Of a DNA stretch of 64,000 bases, positions 18,559 to 26,955 are shown one piece after another. Every line of letters begins with the position of its first letter. Position 1 is the first letter of the stretch. The position numbers were made by a program, and so were the translations under genes. The notes under the pieces are model-generated. The model had not been told where the DNA came from, searched no databases, and was given only the letters and a program-made list of their open reading frames with translations. The stretch is from Serratia ficaria (GTDB lineage Bacteria > Pseudomonadota > Gammaproteobacteria > Enterobacterales > Enterobacteriaceae), in NCBI RefSeq assembly GCF_900187015.1, contig NZ_LT906479.1, positions 310,001-374,000 on the forward strand. Reading direction: 5' to 3'.

Positions 18559-21447
18559 GTGAGCGGTGATTTTGACGGTATTCTGAGCGATGAAGAGGCC
18601 CGGCGTCTGGACAGGGCGTTTCTGGCGCTGGGCGAGGGGGGGGCGGGCGACAGCCTGCCGGTCAGCGAAAGCGAAGAGCAGGCGTGGTTCGGCCACGTGC
18701 AGAGCGGCGGCGCCGACGGGCAGCGGGCGTTGGCCTGGCGGTTGAACGGCGAAGCGGATATCGGCCGCCTGGCCGGTGCGCTGCAGGCGCTGATCCGTCT
18801 GACCCCCGGCCTCGACGTCCGCTATTGTTTTGACGATGAGCGCGGGCTGCATAAACGCCCGGGCGACTCGGCGCTGCCGCCGGTCACCATCGAGACGCTG
18901 GCGGATGAGCCGCAGGCGATCCGCCGGGTGCTGGAAACCCAGGCGACGCCGTTGGCGCTGGATCGGGAAGCGCCGCTGCGTTTCTTGCTGTTGATGGTCG
19001 AGCGCGGTCCGGCGGTGCTGGGCGCGGTGATGCACGATATCCTGGCCGAAACGCTGCCCTGGCGGCAGCTGCCGGCCGCGTTGTCGGCGCTGTATAACTT
19101 GCAGGCCGTACCGCAGGTTGCGATGCCGGCGGCGGCCGGCGCGCCGCCGGAACACGCCGATCTTAAGCTGCCCTGGGCGCGACAGCCGCTGCAACTGCGG
19201 GATTATCGTCAGGACAACGGCCTGCCGCCGGCGGGATCGCGCATCGTCACCCGCATTGCGCGTTCGCAGCTTCCTGCGACCGAGACGCCGCTGGCGCTGT
19301 TGACGGCGGTGGCGGCGCGCTTCGGCCGCTTTATCGCCGCCCAGGCCGGCGGGCAGGCGGTGCAGCTGTGCGTACCGCAGTCGGAGACGGACGAAACCGC
19401 CGGGGTGGAGATCGGCATAGCAACGCCGCCGCTGAAACGCCTGACCCTGCGCCAGGGCGACGTTTCATCCGAACGGGCCCGGCCGACGCCGCAAGCGCAG
19501 GATCCGCAGTTGGCGCAGCTGCTGGTGTGCTGGCGCGAGGATATGTCCGCCGGGCTGCGGCTCGACGGCGTCGGCGCCGAACCGCTGCTGTTGCCGCCGC
19601 TGCATACCCCGTTTGAACTGGCGCTGTTGCTGAGCCTGCCGGATGCGTCGTCGCTGGCGTTGGAGCTGGTGGCGGATCCGCGCCTATCTCCGCACGCCGC
19701 GCCCTTCCTGCTGGAGCAGTTTGTCGCCTTCCTGGCGGGGCAGCGGGTCATCACGGCATCGATCGCAGACGCCGATCCGGCGGCCGGCCAGGCCCCTGCG
19801 ACGGATTATGCCGGCGATGACGACATTGCCCAATTGATCCTGAGCGAGTTCCGCGAGGCGCTGGCGGCGCCCGAAATGACCGCTGATGAGGACTTCTTCG
19901 ACCGCGGCGGCCATTCGCTGGTCGCCACCCGGGTCATCGGCAGATTGCTGAGCCTGCATCAGTTGGAACTCAATATTAACGATCTGTTCAGCCACCCGAC
20001 GGCGCGCGGGCTGTCGGGTTACGCCAAACGTCAGGCGACGGCGCTGCCGACAACGGCGGCGGCCGGGGCCGGGGCCGACGAAGCGGTTCAGGCGCCGCTG
20101 TCGCTGGCGCAGGAGTCGCTGTGGAAGGTGTATGAAGCCTTCGGCCACGATGAGATCTTTAACCTGCCGTTCTCCCTCCGTTTCTTTGACCCGGTGGATG
20201 AAACGGCGCTGCGTCAGGCGTTTATCGACGTCATGACGCGCCATAGCGCATTGCGTTCACGGTTTGTCGAGCGTCAGGGCGAGGTGCGCCAGCAGGTGGT
20301 GCCGGCGGCCGAATTGCCGGACTACGGCTGGTTCCGCTTCTCCCATGAAACCCCGGCCGGCGATGCCGGCGCCTTGCTGGCTCATGCGGGCCAGCACCGT
20401 TTCGACCTGAGCGCCGAGCTGCCGCTGCGCGTCACCCTGTTGCGCGATGCGGAAAACGGCCAGCAGCTGCTCTCGCTGCTGTTCCATCACGTGGTGCTGG
20501 ATGAGTGGTCGCTCAATCTGATGATGGACGAGCTGGGGATCGCCTATCGCCATCGGGTGGCGGGGCAGGCGCCGCAGTGGGCCGGCCGGCCGCCGCAGTT
20601 TCATACCTTCGCCCGGCAGCAGCGGGCGTCCGGCGTGCAGAGGCGGCATCTGGATTACTGGCTGGATAACCTGCGCGGCGCGCCGGTCGGGTTGCCCATC
20701 TTCCGACAAGAGCCTTCCACCCATCCGGCGGTGCCGGCGCCGGCGGACGTCAACGGCGGCTGGCTGGAGTTCGAGGTCGAGCCCGCGGTGGCGGCGGGCC
20801 TGTACCGGCTGTCGCGCCGCAACAGCGCCTCGTTGTTCAACGTGGTCTACGCCGGCATCACCTCGGCGCTGCGCCTGCTGGGCGGCCCGGCGGATCTGCT
20901 GGTGGGCACCTCCACCTCCGGCCGCAACGACGCCGAGTTCTTCGACACCGTCGGCTACTTCACCACCGTGGTGGTGCATCGGCTGCGCTTCGGCGATGAG
21001 CTGACGGTGGCGGGGCTGATCGAGCAGGTCAAAAACACCATCAACGGCTCGTTGCCTTACAGCGATATCCCCATCGATCTGGTGGAGGAAGGGCTGTTCG
21101 GCGTGGATGCCGACCGCAAGAACCACATGTTCGAGGTGTTTATCCAGATCCACAGCCGCATCAAGCTGAACGGCGAATTCCGGCTGCAGGACGGCGGCAC
21201 GGTCGCCTACCGCCAGGTGGAACCGGAAAAAGCCGAGTCGTTGCTCGGCCTGCAGTTCGAGGTGATGGAGGAAGATTTGGCCGGGGTGAAATCCCTGCGG
21301 GTGATGATGACCTACCGTCAGGATCACTACAGCGCCGAGCAGGCCAATTTGATCGCCGACACCGTTCAGCACGTCTTTACCCATTTTGCCCAGCCTACGG
21401 CTGGCGATATCGCTGTGGCGGCCCTGCCGTCCGCGCCGCAGGCATGA
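18559..21447 (+). CDS. NRPS protein, C-PCP-C (VibF C-terminal part)
   Basis: GTG 18559, with AAAAGGAG 8 nt upstream, gives 962 aa; an in-frame start at 18475 would add 28 atypical residues. The first condensation domain (~30-400) has a broken catalytic motif, MHDILAE (His159), where HHxxxDG is expected. A carrier domain follows with intact GGHSL (Ser453). The second condensation domain carries HHVVLDE (His643, His644), with only the final Gly changed. This is the C1-PCP-C2 arrangement of VibF. The PCP would hold DHB-threonine/oxazoline, and C2 would transfer it to the DHB-diamine made by the VibH-like enzyme, releasing serratiochelin. Confidence 0.86.
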   Translation: MSGDFDGILSDEEARRLDRAFLALGEGGAGDSLPVSESEEQAWFGHVQSGGADGQRALAWRLNGEADIGRLAGALQALIRLTPGLDVRYCFDDERGLHKRPGDSALPPVTIETLADEPQAIRRVLETQATPLALDREAPLRFLLLMVERGPAVLGAVMHDILAETLPWRQLPAALSALYNLQAVPQVAMPAAAGAPPEHADLKLPWARQPLQLRDYRQDNGLPPAGSRIVTRIARSQLPATETPLALLTAVAARFGRFIAAQAGGQAVQLCVPQSETDETAGVEIGIATPPLKRLTLRQGDVSSERARPTPQAQDPQLAQLLVCWREDMSAGLRLDGVGAEPLLLPPLHTPFELALLLSLPDASSLALELVADPRLSPHAAPFLLEQFVAFLAGQRVITASIADADPAAGQAPATDYAGDDDIAQLILSEFREALAAPEMTADEDFFDRGGHSLVATRVIGRLLSLHQLELNINDLFSHPTARGLSGYAKRQATALPTTAAAGAGADEAVQAPLSLAQESLWKVYEAFGHDEIFNLPFSLRFFDPVDETALRQAFIDVMTRHSALRSRFVERQGEVRQQVVPAAELPDYGWFRFSHETPAGDAGALLAHAGQHRFDLSAELPLRVTLLRDAENGQQLLSLLFHHVVLDEWSLNLMMDELGIAYRHRVAGQAPQWAGRPPQFHTFARQQRASGVQRRHLDYWLDNLRGAPVGLPIFRQEPSTHPAVPAPADVNGGWLEFEVEPAVAAGLYRLSRRNSASLFNVVYAGITSALRLLGGPADLLVGTSTSGRNDAEFFDTVGYFTTVVVHRLRFGDELTVAGLIEQVKNTINGSLPYSDIPIDLVEEGLFGVDADRKNHMFEVFIQIHSRIKLNGEFRLQDGGTVAYRQVEPEKAESLLGLQFEVMEEDLAGVKSLRVMMTYRQDHYSAEQANLIADTVQHVFTHFAQPTAGDIAVAALPSAPQA

Positions 21448-21494
21448 CGTTGTTTCACTCTAACCGAAAGCATGATTTTCAAGGAGATAGATGG

Positions 21495-22727
21495 ATGTCT
21501 GGAACAATAGCAACTCCCCGCGCGTTACTGTCGCTGCTGGTGGCGGCTTCGCTGGTGGTCGCCGGCGTGGCGCAGGCGGACGACGCCGGCATCGGGCCGC
21601 AGGATATCAAACGCCAGGCGCTGTCGTCGGCGGTGGTGGAAATGGCCTACAGCCCAACGCAGCGGGCGCTGTTCGTCAGCGCGCCCGACTGGAAGGAAGA
21701 GGCGCGCTCGCGCGTGCTGCGGCTGGATCCCAATACGCTGGCGGTGAAGGCGGAGATCCCGCTGAAGGTCAAAGGCTTCGGCGTGGCGCTGGACGATGCC
21801 GGCAACCGGCTGTACCTGACCCAGGGTTTCAACGGTGAAGTCGGGGTGGTGGATACCGCCACCAATCATGCGCTGGGCAGCATCAAACTGTTGGACAAGG
21901 TGGTGCTCGAGCAGGCTTACAAGCAGGCGGGCATCAGCGGCAAACGGCTGGATTTTCTGCTGGCAGAGCTGAAGAAATTCAAAATCACCGAAGACTATCA
22001 ATACCGCATCCGCGAGATAAAGTATGACTCGCACACCGGCCGGCTGTTCTTGCCGGGGCTGGGCTTCGGCGTCGACAGCGTGCTGTACGTGGTGGATACC
22101 CGCGCCGGCAAGCTGGAGAAGGTGATCCCCGGCTTCGGCTACAACGCGGTCGGCATCACGCTGGATGAAAAAGGGCGTCGGGTGTTCGTTTCCAACATGC
22201 AGGGGCAGCTGATTACGCTGAATGCCGATACGCTGGAGATCGCCGCCACCCATGAGGTACAGGCGGACCAACTGCTGAACCTGGTGTATGACCCGGTGAG
22301 CAACCGCCTGCTGGGGGTGGATCAGGGTATCGACCGCGACGGCTACCGCAATCACCATTTGGGCCGCGACTACGTGAAGCGCAGCAGCGGGCACCGGGTG
22401 TTCGCGTTGGATGCGGACAGCGGCAAGGTGCTGGCCAGCGAGCTGACGGATGAAGTGCCGATCGGCCTGTTGCTCGACGATCGCAGCCAGCGGCTGTACG
22501 TCGCCAACCGCAAAGGGGTACGCGTCGAGCATGGTGCGGGGACGTTGACGGTATTCGACGCCAAAACGCTCAAGCGTCTGCAAACGGTGGATCTGCCGCC
22601 GCACCCGAACAGCCTGGCGCTGGACCCGCACGGCAATGCGCTGTTCGTGACGGTGAAGAACGACGGCGCCGGCACCAAGGCCGGCAAGCCGGAGAGCGTG
22701 GTGCGCATTCAACTGCAGGATAAATAA
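21495..22727 (+). CDS. Secreted beta-propeller protein, YncE-like
   Basis: ATG 21495 follows AAGGAG by 8 nt and gives 410 aa with a signal peptide (LLVAASLVVAGVAQA). The rest is a series of ~40-residue repeats such as LYVVDTRAGKLEKVIPGFG and LYVANRKGVR, the pattern of YVTN/YncE seven-bladed beta-propellers. It is ~55 residues longer than E. coli YncE. It lies 47 bp after the C-PCP-C gene and probably shares its transcript, so it should be made under iron starvation in the periplasm. Its function in siderophore use is unknown. A paralogue is encoded at 36252-37316. Confidence 0.8.
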   Translation: MSGTIATPRALLSLLVAASLVVAGVAQADDAGIGPQDIKRQALSSAVVEMAYSPTQRALFVSAPDWKEEARSRVLRLDPNTLAVKAEIPLKVKGFGVALDDAGNRLYLTQGFNGEVGVVDTATNHALGSIKLLDKVVLEQAYKQAGISGKRLDFLLAELKKFKITEDYQYRIREIKYDSHTGRLFLPGLGFGVDSVLYVVDTRAGKLEKVIPGFGYNAVGITLDEKGRRVFVSNMQGQLITLNADTLEIAATHEVQADQLLNLVYDPVSNRLLGVDQGIDRDGYRNHHLGRDYVKRSSGHRVFALDADSGKVLASELTDEVPIGLLLDDRSQRLYVANRKGVRVEHGAGTLTVFDAKTLKRLQTVDLPPHPNSLALDPHGNALFVTVKNDGAGTKAGKPESVVRIQLQDK

Positions 22728-22742
22728 CCGGGATTGGCAATG

Positions 22743-22771
22743 TAAAAAGGGGCGCCGCGGCGCCCCTTTTC
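22743..22771. terminator. Bidirectional terminator between convergent genes
   Basis: AAAAAGGGGCGCC and GGCGCCCCTTTT form a long perfect stem with A and T tracts on the two sides. It serves the propeller gene on the plus strand and fepA on the minus strand. Confidence 0.85.
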
Positions 22772-22786
22772 ATGGGTTCATGAGGA

Positions 22787-25069
22787 TCAGAAGTGCGTAT
22801 TGATGCTCATGTAGTAGGTGCGGCCCGGTTCGTTGTAGGTCGCCGCGCCGGCGCCGGCTATGTTGATGGCGCCGGTGGTCGGATCGCCGACGTTCTGCGC
22901 GTTGCCGGCGCGGAACTGGCGTTTGTCGAACAGGTTGTCGATGCCGGCGGTGACGCTGACGTTTTTGGTCACGTCATAGGTGGCGCTGGCGCCGACGATG
23001 GCGTAAGGGCTGACTTCGCGCGTTTCGCCGCCGGTCGCCGGTTTACCCTGGTAGTTGTACTTCTTCGGCTTCTGACGGCCGTACCAGGTCAGGGTCGACT
23101 GCATCGACAGGTCCTGGGTGGCCTGCCAGCTCAGGGTCGAGTTGATGGTGAACTTCGGGATCACCGACAGGTAGTCGCCGGTGCTCTTGTTCTTGTTCTC
23201 GATCATGTAGGTGGCGTTGTTGCTCCAGGCCACGGTTTCACTGACCGGCACGTTCAGCGTGCCTTCCAGGCCCTGAACCACCGCTTTCGGTACGTTTTCC
23301 CACTGATAAACCGCCGTCCCGGTGCTGCTGGTGGCGATGCGCGAGTTGCCCGCTTCGATCTTGTTGCGGTAATCGTTGCGGAAGTAGGTCACTCCGGCCA
23401 GCCAACCTTCATTGTGGAACTCCAGGCCGATCTCTTTGTTGACGCTGGTTTCCGCCTTCAGATCGTCGTTGCCGAGCAGGTAGCAGCCATTTGTGGTATC
23501 GCTGGACGCGCAACCTTGCCCTTTGCTGTACAGCAAATAGTTTTGGTTGGTCTGGAACAGGGTCGGCGCCTTGTAGGCGCGGGCGATGCCCATTTTCAGC
23601 GTGAAGTTGTCGCCCAGCTCCTGCGACAGGTTCAGCGCCGGGCTCCAGTTGTTGCCGGCCTCGGAGTGCAGATCGTAACGCAGGCCCGGCGTCAGCATGG
23701 TGCTGTCGGTCAGCTCGATATTGTCTTCGGCGAACAGCGAGAAGATATGCGCGGAAGCGTAAGGGCTGCGGGTGCCGGTATCCGTGCCCGGAATGGTGCC
23801 GCCCATCAGCGTCTGGCTGGTTGAGGTGCCATCTTTCATCCGCTGTTGGTTCCACTCGGTGCCCAGGGTGGCGGTTTGCGCCACCCCGAATTCAAACGGT
23901 ACGCTGACTTCGCTGTGCGCCAGGAAGTCGTCCAGCTTGGTGGTGCCGAAGCCGCTGTTTTTGGTGTCGAAGATGCCCTCGGTACCGCCGGCCAGCCCTT
24001 CGTTCAGGCGGGTGTTGCGGGTGCGCTCGAACTGAATGTAGTTGTTGGTGCTGACGCCGTTGTCCCAGGCGCCGCGGTGGTTCAGACCGAAGGTTTCGCG
24101 GTAGATGCGGTTGGTCTCTTTACCGTAGTTGCTCTGCACCAGCGCATTGGTGTTGGTGTTCTGGGTATCGCCGGCGTACAGGTTGCCCTGGCGGCCATAG
24201 GAGTACTCGAATTCCAACGACTGCAGGTGGGCGAAGTCCCAGTGCAGCATCGCGTCGATGTTTTTGTCGACCACGCCTTCGCGGCCGGCGGGAATGCTGT
24301 TGGCATAGGCGCCTACGCGCTCAGACTTGTGGGATTCGTTGATGTCCCAGGCGTCGGCCTGCGTTTTGCTGTAGCCGCCGAACAGGCGGAAGCTCAGCCG
24401 ATCGCTCAGCGGGCCGGACAGGCTGAAGTCGGTGCGCTTGGTGGAGCCTTCCTGCTTGTGCTGCGGCACGTTGAAATAGGTGTTCAACGAGCCGTGCAGA
24501 TCCTGGCCGGCCTTTTTGGTGATGATGTTGACCACGCCGCCGGCGGCGCCGTTGCCGTAGCGCGCCGCGGCCGGGCCGCGCAGCACTTCGATGCGTTCGA
24601 TCATTTCCGGCGGCACCCAGGCGGTATCGCCGCGGGTATCGCGCTCGCCGCGCCAGCCCTGGCGCACCGAGTTGCGGCTGGTGGCCGGCTTGCCGTCGAT
24701 CAGGATCAGGGTGTTTTCCGGCCCCATGCCGCGGATGTCGATCTGGCGGTTGTTGCCGCGCTGGCCGCTGGTGGAGTTGCCGGTCAGGTTGACCCCGGGC
24801 ATGGTGCGGATCAGTTCGTTGATGTCACGCGCCGGCGGGCGTTTTTTGATTTCGTCGGCGGTGATGGTGGACACCCCCGGCGCCTGCAGGTTCTGCCGGG
24901 CGGCGGTGACCACGATGGTGTCTTCCGCCGGCTGCTTTTTATCGGCGGCGCTGGCGTTTTCTTCCGTGGCGGTGGTGTCGGCCTGCTGTGCGGCGTTGGC
25001 GAACGCCGACGCGCCCAGTCCCAAGCCGATGAGCGTGGCTAAAGAATAACGTGATAATTTGCTGTTCAT
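22787..25069 (-). CDS. fepA: Ferric enterobactin receptor FepA
   Basis: This 760 aa outer-membrane receptor has a signal peptide ending near SAFANAAQQ, a TonB box EDTIVVTA near residue 50, a plug domain and a barrel ending in a C-terminal phenylalanine. The plug segments KKRPPARDINELIRTMPG, GNNRQIDIRGMGPENT and RGERDTRGDTAWVPPEMIER are almost identical to E. coli FepA and Pseudomonas PfeA. It should import ferric enterobactin or its linear DHB-serine forms. It is divergent from fes across a 285 bp region with a Fur box, as in E. coli. A second receptor of a different type is encoded at 16376-18469. Confidence 0.92.
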   Translation of the reverse strand: MNSKLSRYSLATLIGLGLGASAFANAAQQADTTATEENASAADKKQPAEDTIVVTAARQNLQAPGVSTITADEIKKRPPARDINELIRTMPGVNLTGNSTSGQRGNNRQIDIRGMGPENTLILIDGKPATSRNSVRQGWRGERDTRGDTAWVPPEMIERIEVLRGPAAARYGNGAAGGVVNIITKKAGQDLHGSLNTYFNVPQHKQEGSTKRTDFSLSGPLSDRLSFRLFGGYSKTQADAWDINESHKSERVGAYANSIPAGREGVVDKNIDAMLHWDFAHLQSLEFEYSYGRQGNLYAGDTQNTNTNALVQSNYGKETNRIYRETFGLNHRGAWDNGVSTNNYIQFERTRNTRLNEGLAGGTEGIFDTKNSGFGTTKLDDFLAHSEVSVPFEFGVAQTATLGTEWNQQRMKDGTSTSQTLMGGTIPGTDTGTRSPYASAHIFSLFAEDNIELTDSTMLTPGLRYDLHSEAGNNWSPALNLSQELGDNFTLKMGIARAYKAPTLFQTNQNYLLYSKGQGCASSDTTNGCYLLGNDDLKAETSVNKEIGLEFHNEGWLAGVTYFRNDYRNKIEAGNSRIATSSTGTAVYQWENVPKAVVQGLEGTLNVPVSETVAWSNNATYMIENKNKSTGDYLSVIPKFTINSTLSWQATQDLSMQSTLTWYGRQKPKKYNYQGKPATGGETREVSPYAIVGASATYDVTKNVSVTAGIDNLFDKRQFRAGNAQNVGDPTTGAINIAGAGAATYNEPGRTYYMSINTHF

Positions 25070-25239
25070 GTGAGCTTCCTACCTTGCTGCCATTCCGCGC
25101 CGAGAGGGGGAAGGGCGGTTGTAGTTTTTGTGTAGTCAGGAATAGAAAATCGGCTGCGGCAAGGGATGCCATGTGTCATATCCCCGCTCCCTGTCCGTTG
25201 CGCGCAATACCAGCACGATTTCCAAGCCTCACACACTAT

Positions 25240-25262
25240 TGCAAATGCAAATAATTATCAAT
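25240..25262. promoter_or_regulatory. Fur box between fepA and fes
   Basis: TGCAAATGCAAATAATTATCA matches the Fur consensus with the best half at the right (AATAATTATCA). It lies ~170 bp from the fepA start and ~95 bp from the fes start and can serve both divergent promoters, as in the E. coli fepA-fes interval. Confidence 0.7.
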
Positions 25263-25354
25263 AGTATTCGAGCTACAGTGCGTTCGGGCGGTGGCTGGCG
25301 ATACGGATAGGCCGGCGTTTGTTTAAACCGCCAACTACAAAATGGGTAGGCGTT

Positions 25355-26743
25355 GTGAATACAGAATTTCAGTCAGAAAGCAGCAGGTTATTGGCCAGCA
25401 GCAATGCCGGCAGTCCAGGGTGGTGGTTGAAAGTGGCCCGGCGCGGCACACCCTGGGTAGAACCGGCGGGCAACGGCCGGTGGCGAGCCACCTTTTTCTG
25501 GCGCGATCCCCAGGGGTGCGAATTGACCTCCGCTTACCGGCGGGTGTGGATCAACATCAACTGCCTGACCGACCATCATCAGCCGAATCCGCCGCAGAGT
25601 CTGCAGCGTCTGGACGGCACCGACGTCTGGTACTGGCAAACCGAATTGAACGGCGACTGGCGCGGCAGCTACTGTTTTATCCCTTCCCTCGACGCCCGCC
25701 CGCCGGAACTGGCGGGCGACGACGCGCATGCCAATATGCACAACGTGCGCCATTGGTGGCATCAGGTATTCGCCAGCGCCACCCACGATTTGCTCAATCC
25801 CTATCGCGCCTGGCCGGGTACCGGCGGCGGTTGCCTGTCCGGTTTGCATATGCCGGAAGCGCCGCCGCAGCCGGCATGGCGCGCGTTCGACGAGTATGAA
25901 ATCGCCAGCGGGCGCTGTACGCCGCCGCTGCCGGCGCGTCTGCAGCGCCATACCTGGCACAGCGAACGCTTGGGCAACAGCCGCAACGTCTGGATCTACA
26001 CCACCGGCGACAGCCGGCCGAGCGAACGCCCGTTGGCCATTTTGCTCGACGGTCAGTTCTGGGCGCAGCAAATGCCGGTATGGGAGCCGCTGATGCAGCT
26101 GACGCGCGAGGGGGCGCTGCCGGAGGCGGTGTATGTGCTGATCGACATCATCGATCTGCAGCACCGGGCGCGCGAGCTGACCTGCAAGGACGATTTCTGG
26201 CTGGCGGTGCAGGAAGAGCTGCTGCCGCAGTTGGCCGAGCGGGCGCCGCACAGCGACAACCCGGCGAGCACCGTGGTGGCGGGGCAGAGTTTCGGCGGGC
26301 TGGCTTCACTGTACGCCGGGCTGCGCTGGCCGCAGCGCTTCGGCGCGGTGATCAGCCAGTCCGGTTCTTACTGGTGGCCGCGGCGCGACATGCTGCAGCA
26401 GCCGACCGTCCCCGAGGATGCCTGCTGGCTGATGCAGCAGGTAGAGCGGCGGGAGTTGGGCAGCCACGGCGCGCTGAAGGTGTTTATGGAGGCCGGTTCG
26501 CATGAAAAGCTGGTGCATAGGGTCAGCGGCCAGATGGCGACGCTGCTGAGCAACGCCGGGCATCGGGTGCATTACCGGGTGGTGGAGGGCGGGCACGACG
26601 CCCTGTGCTGGCGTGGGGGCCTGACCGACGGGCTGCAGGCGGCGTGGGCCGCGACCTTCGCCACCGGCTATTCCGCTCCCGCGGACGCCGCTCGTTCAAC
26701 GGCGTCAGGAGCGCATGATGGAAAAACCGAATCCGTTCGATGA
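25355..26743 (+). CDS. fes: Enterochelin esterase Fes
   Basis: Fes is a cytoplasmic serine esterase that hydrolyses ferric enterobactin to release iron. The protein has an N-terminal beta-sandwich region and a C-terminal alpha/beta hydrolase domain with the nucleophile motif GQSFGG (Ser312). The catalytic His is expected in VEGGHDALCWR near residue 415. I chose GTG 25355, with GTAGG upstream, giving 462 aa; a TTG at 25319 is possible. Both are longer than E. coli Fes (~400 aa). The gene overlaps the next one by 26 bp, matching the fes-ybdZ-entF order of enterobactin loci. Confidence 0.88.
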   Translation: MNTEFQSESSRLLASSNAGSPGWWLKVARRGTPWVEPAGNGRWRATFFWRDPQGCELTSAYRRVWININCLTDHHQPNPPQSLQRLDGTDVWYWQTELNGDWRGSYCFIPSLDARPPELAGDDAHANMHNVRHWWHQVFASATHDLLNPYRAWPGTGGGCLSGLHMPEAPPQPAWRAFDEYEIASGRCTPPLPARLQRHTWHSERLGNSRNVWIYTTGDSRPSERPLAILLDGQFWAQQMPVWEPLMQLTREGALPEAVYVLIDIIDLQHRARELTCKDDFWLAVQEELLPQLAERAPHSDNPASTVVAGQSFGGLASLYAGLRWPQRFGAVISQSGSYWWPRRDMLQQPTVPEDACWLMQQVERRELGSHGALKVFMEAGSHEKLVHRVSGQMATLLSNAGHRVHYRVVEGGHDALCWRGGLTDGLQAAWAATFATGYSAPADAARSTASGAHDGKTESVR

Positions 26744-26924
26744 TCGACAACAGCGCAGCCTGGTGCTGCGCAACGCACAACAACAATACAGCCTGTGGCC
26801 GGATTTCTGCGCAATTCCCGCTCACTGGACGGTAGCTTTCGGCCCGACGGCGCATGCGGAATGCGTCGATTGGCTGGAGCGGCATTGGCAGGATATTCGG
26901 CCGGTATCATCGCCTATGGCGTGA
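26718..26924 (+). CDS. ybdZ: MbtH-like NRPS activator (YbdZ-type)
   Basis: This 68 aa protein carries the MbtH signature: FDD near the start, VLRNAQQQYSLWP, IPAHW in place of the usual VPxGW, and a C-terminal W...DIRP. MbtH-like proteins bind adenylation domains and are needed for activity or folding of partners such as EntF, which is encoded next. CAGGAG at 26706 favours ATG 26718; ATG 26715 is also possible. The gene overlaps the 3' end of fes and stops 31 bp before entF. Confidence 0.9.
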   Translation: MEKPNPFDDRQQRSLVLRNAQQQYSLWPDFCAIPAHWTVAFGPTAHAECVDWLERHWQDIRPVSSPMA

Positions 26925-26955
26925 TCGGCACCAGGTAATAACGGGAGCAACAGCA

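Noticed and set aside
22787..25042. Long open frames on the strand opposite fepA, and similar long shadows opposite acs and the NRPS genes
   Set aside because: High GC content produces long antisense frames; the sense-strand proteins have clear family motifs, whereas the antisense ones have none.
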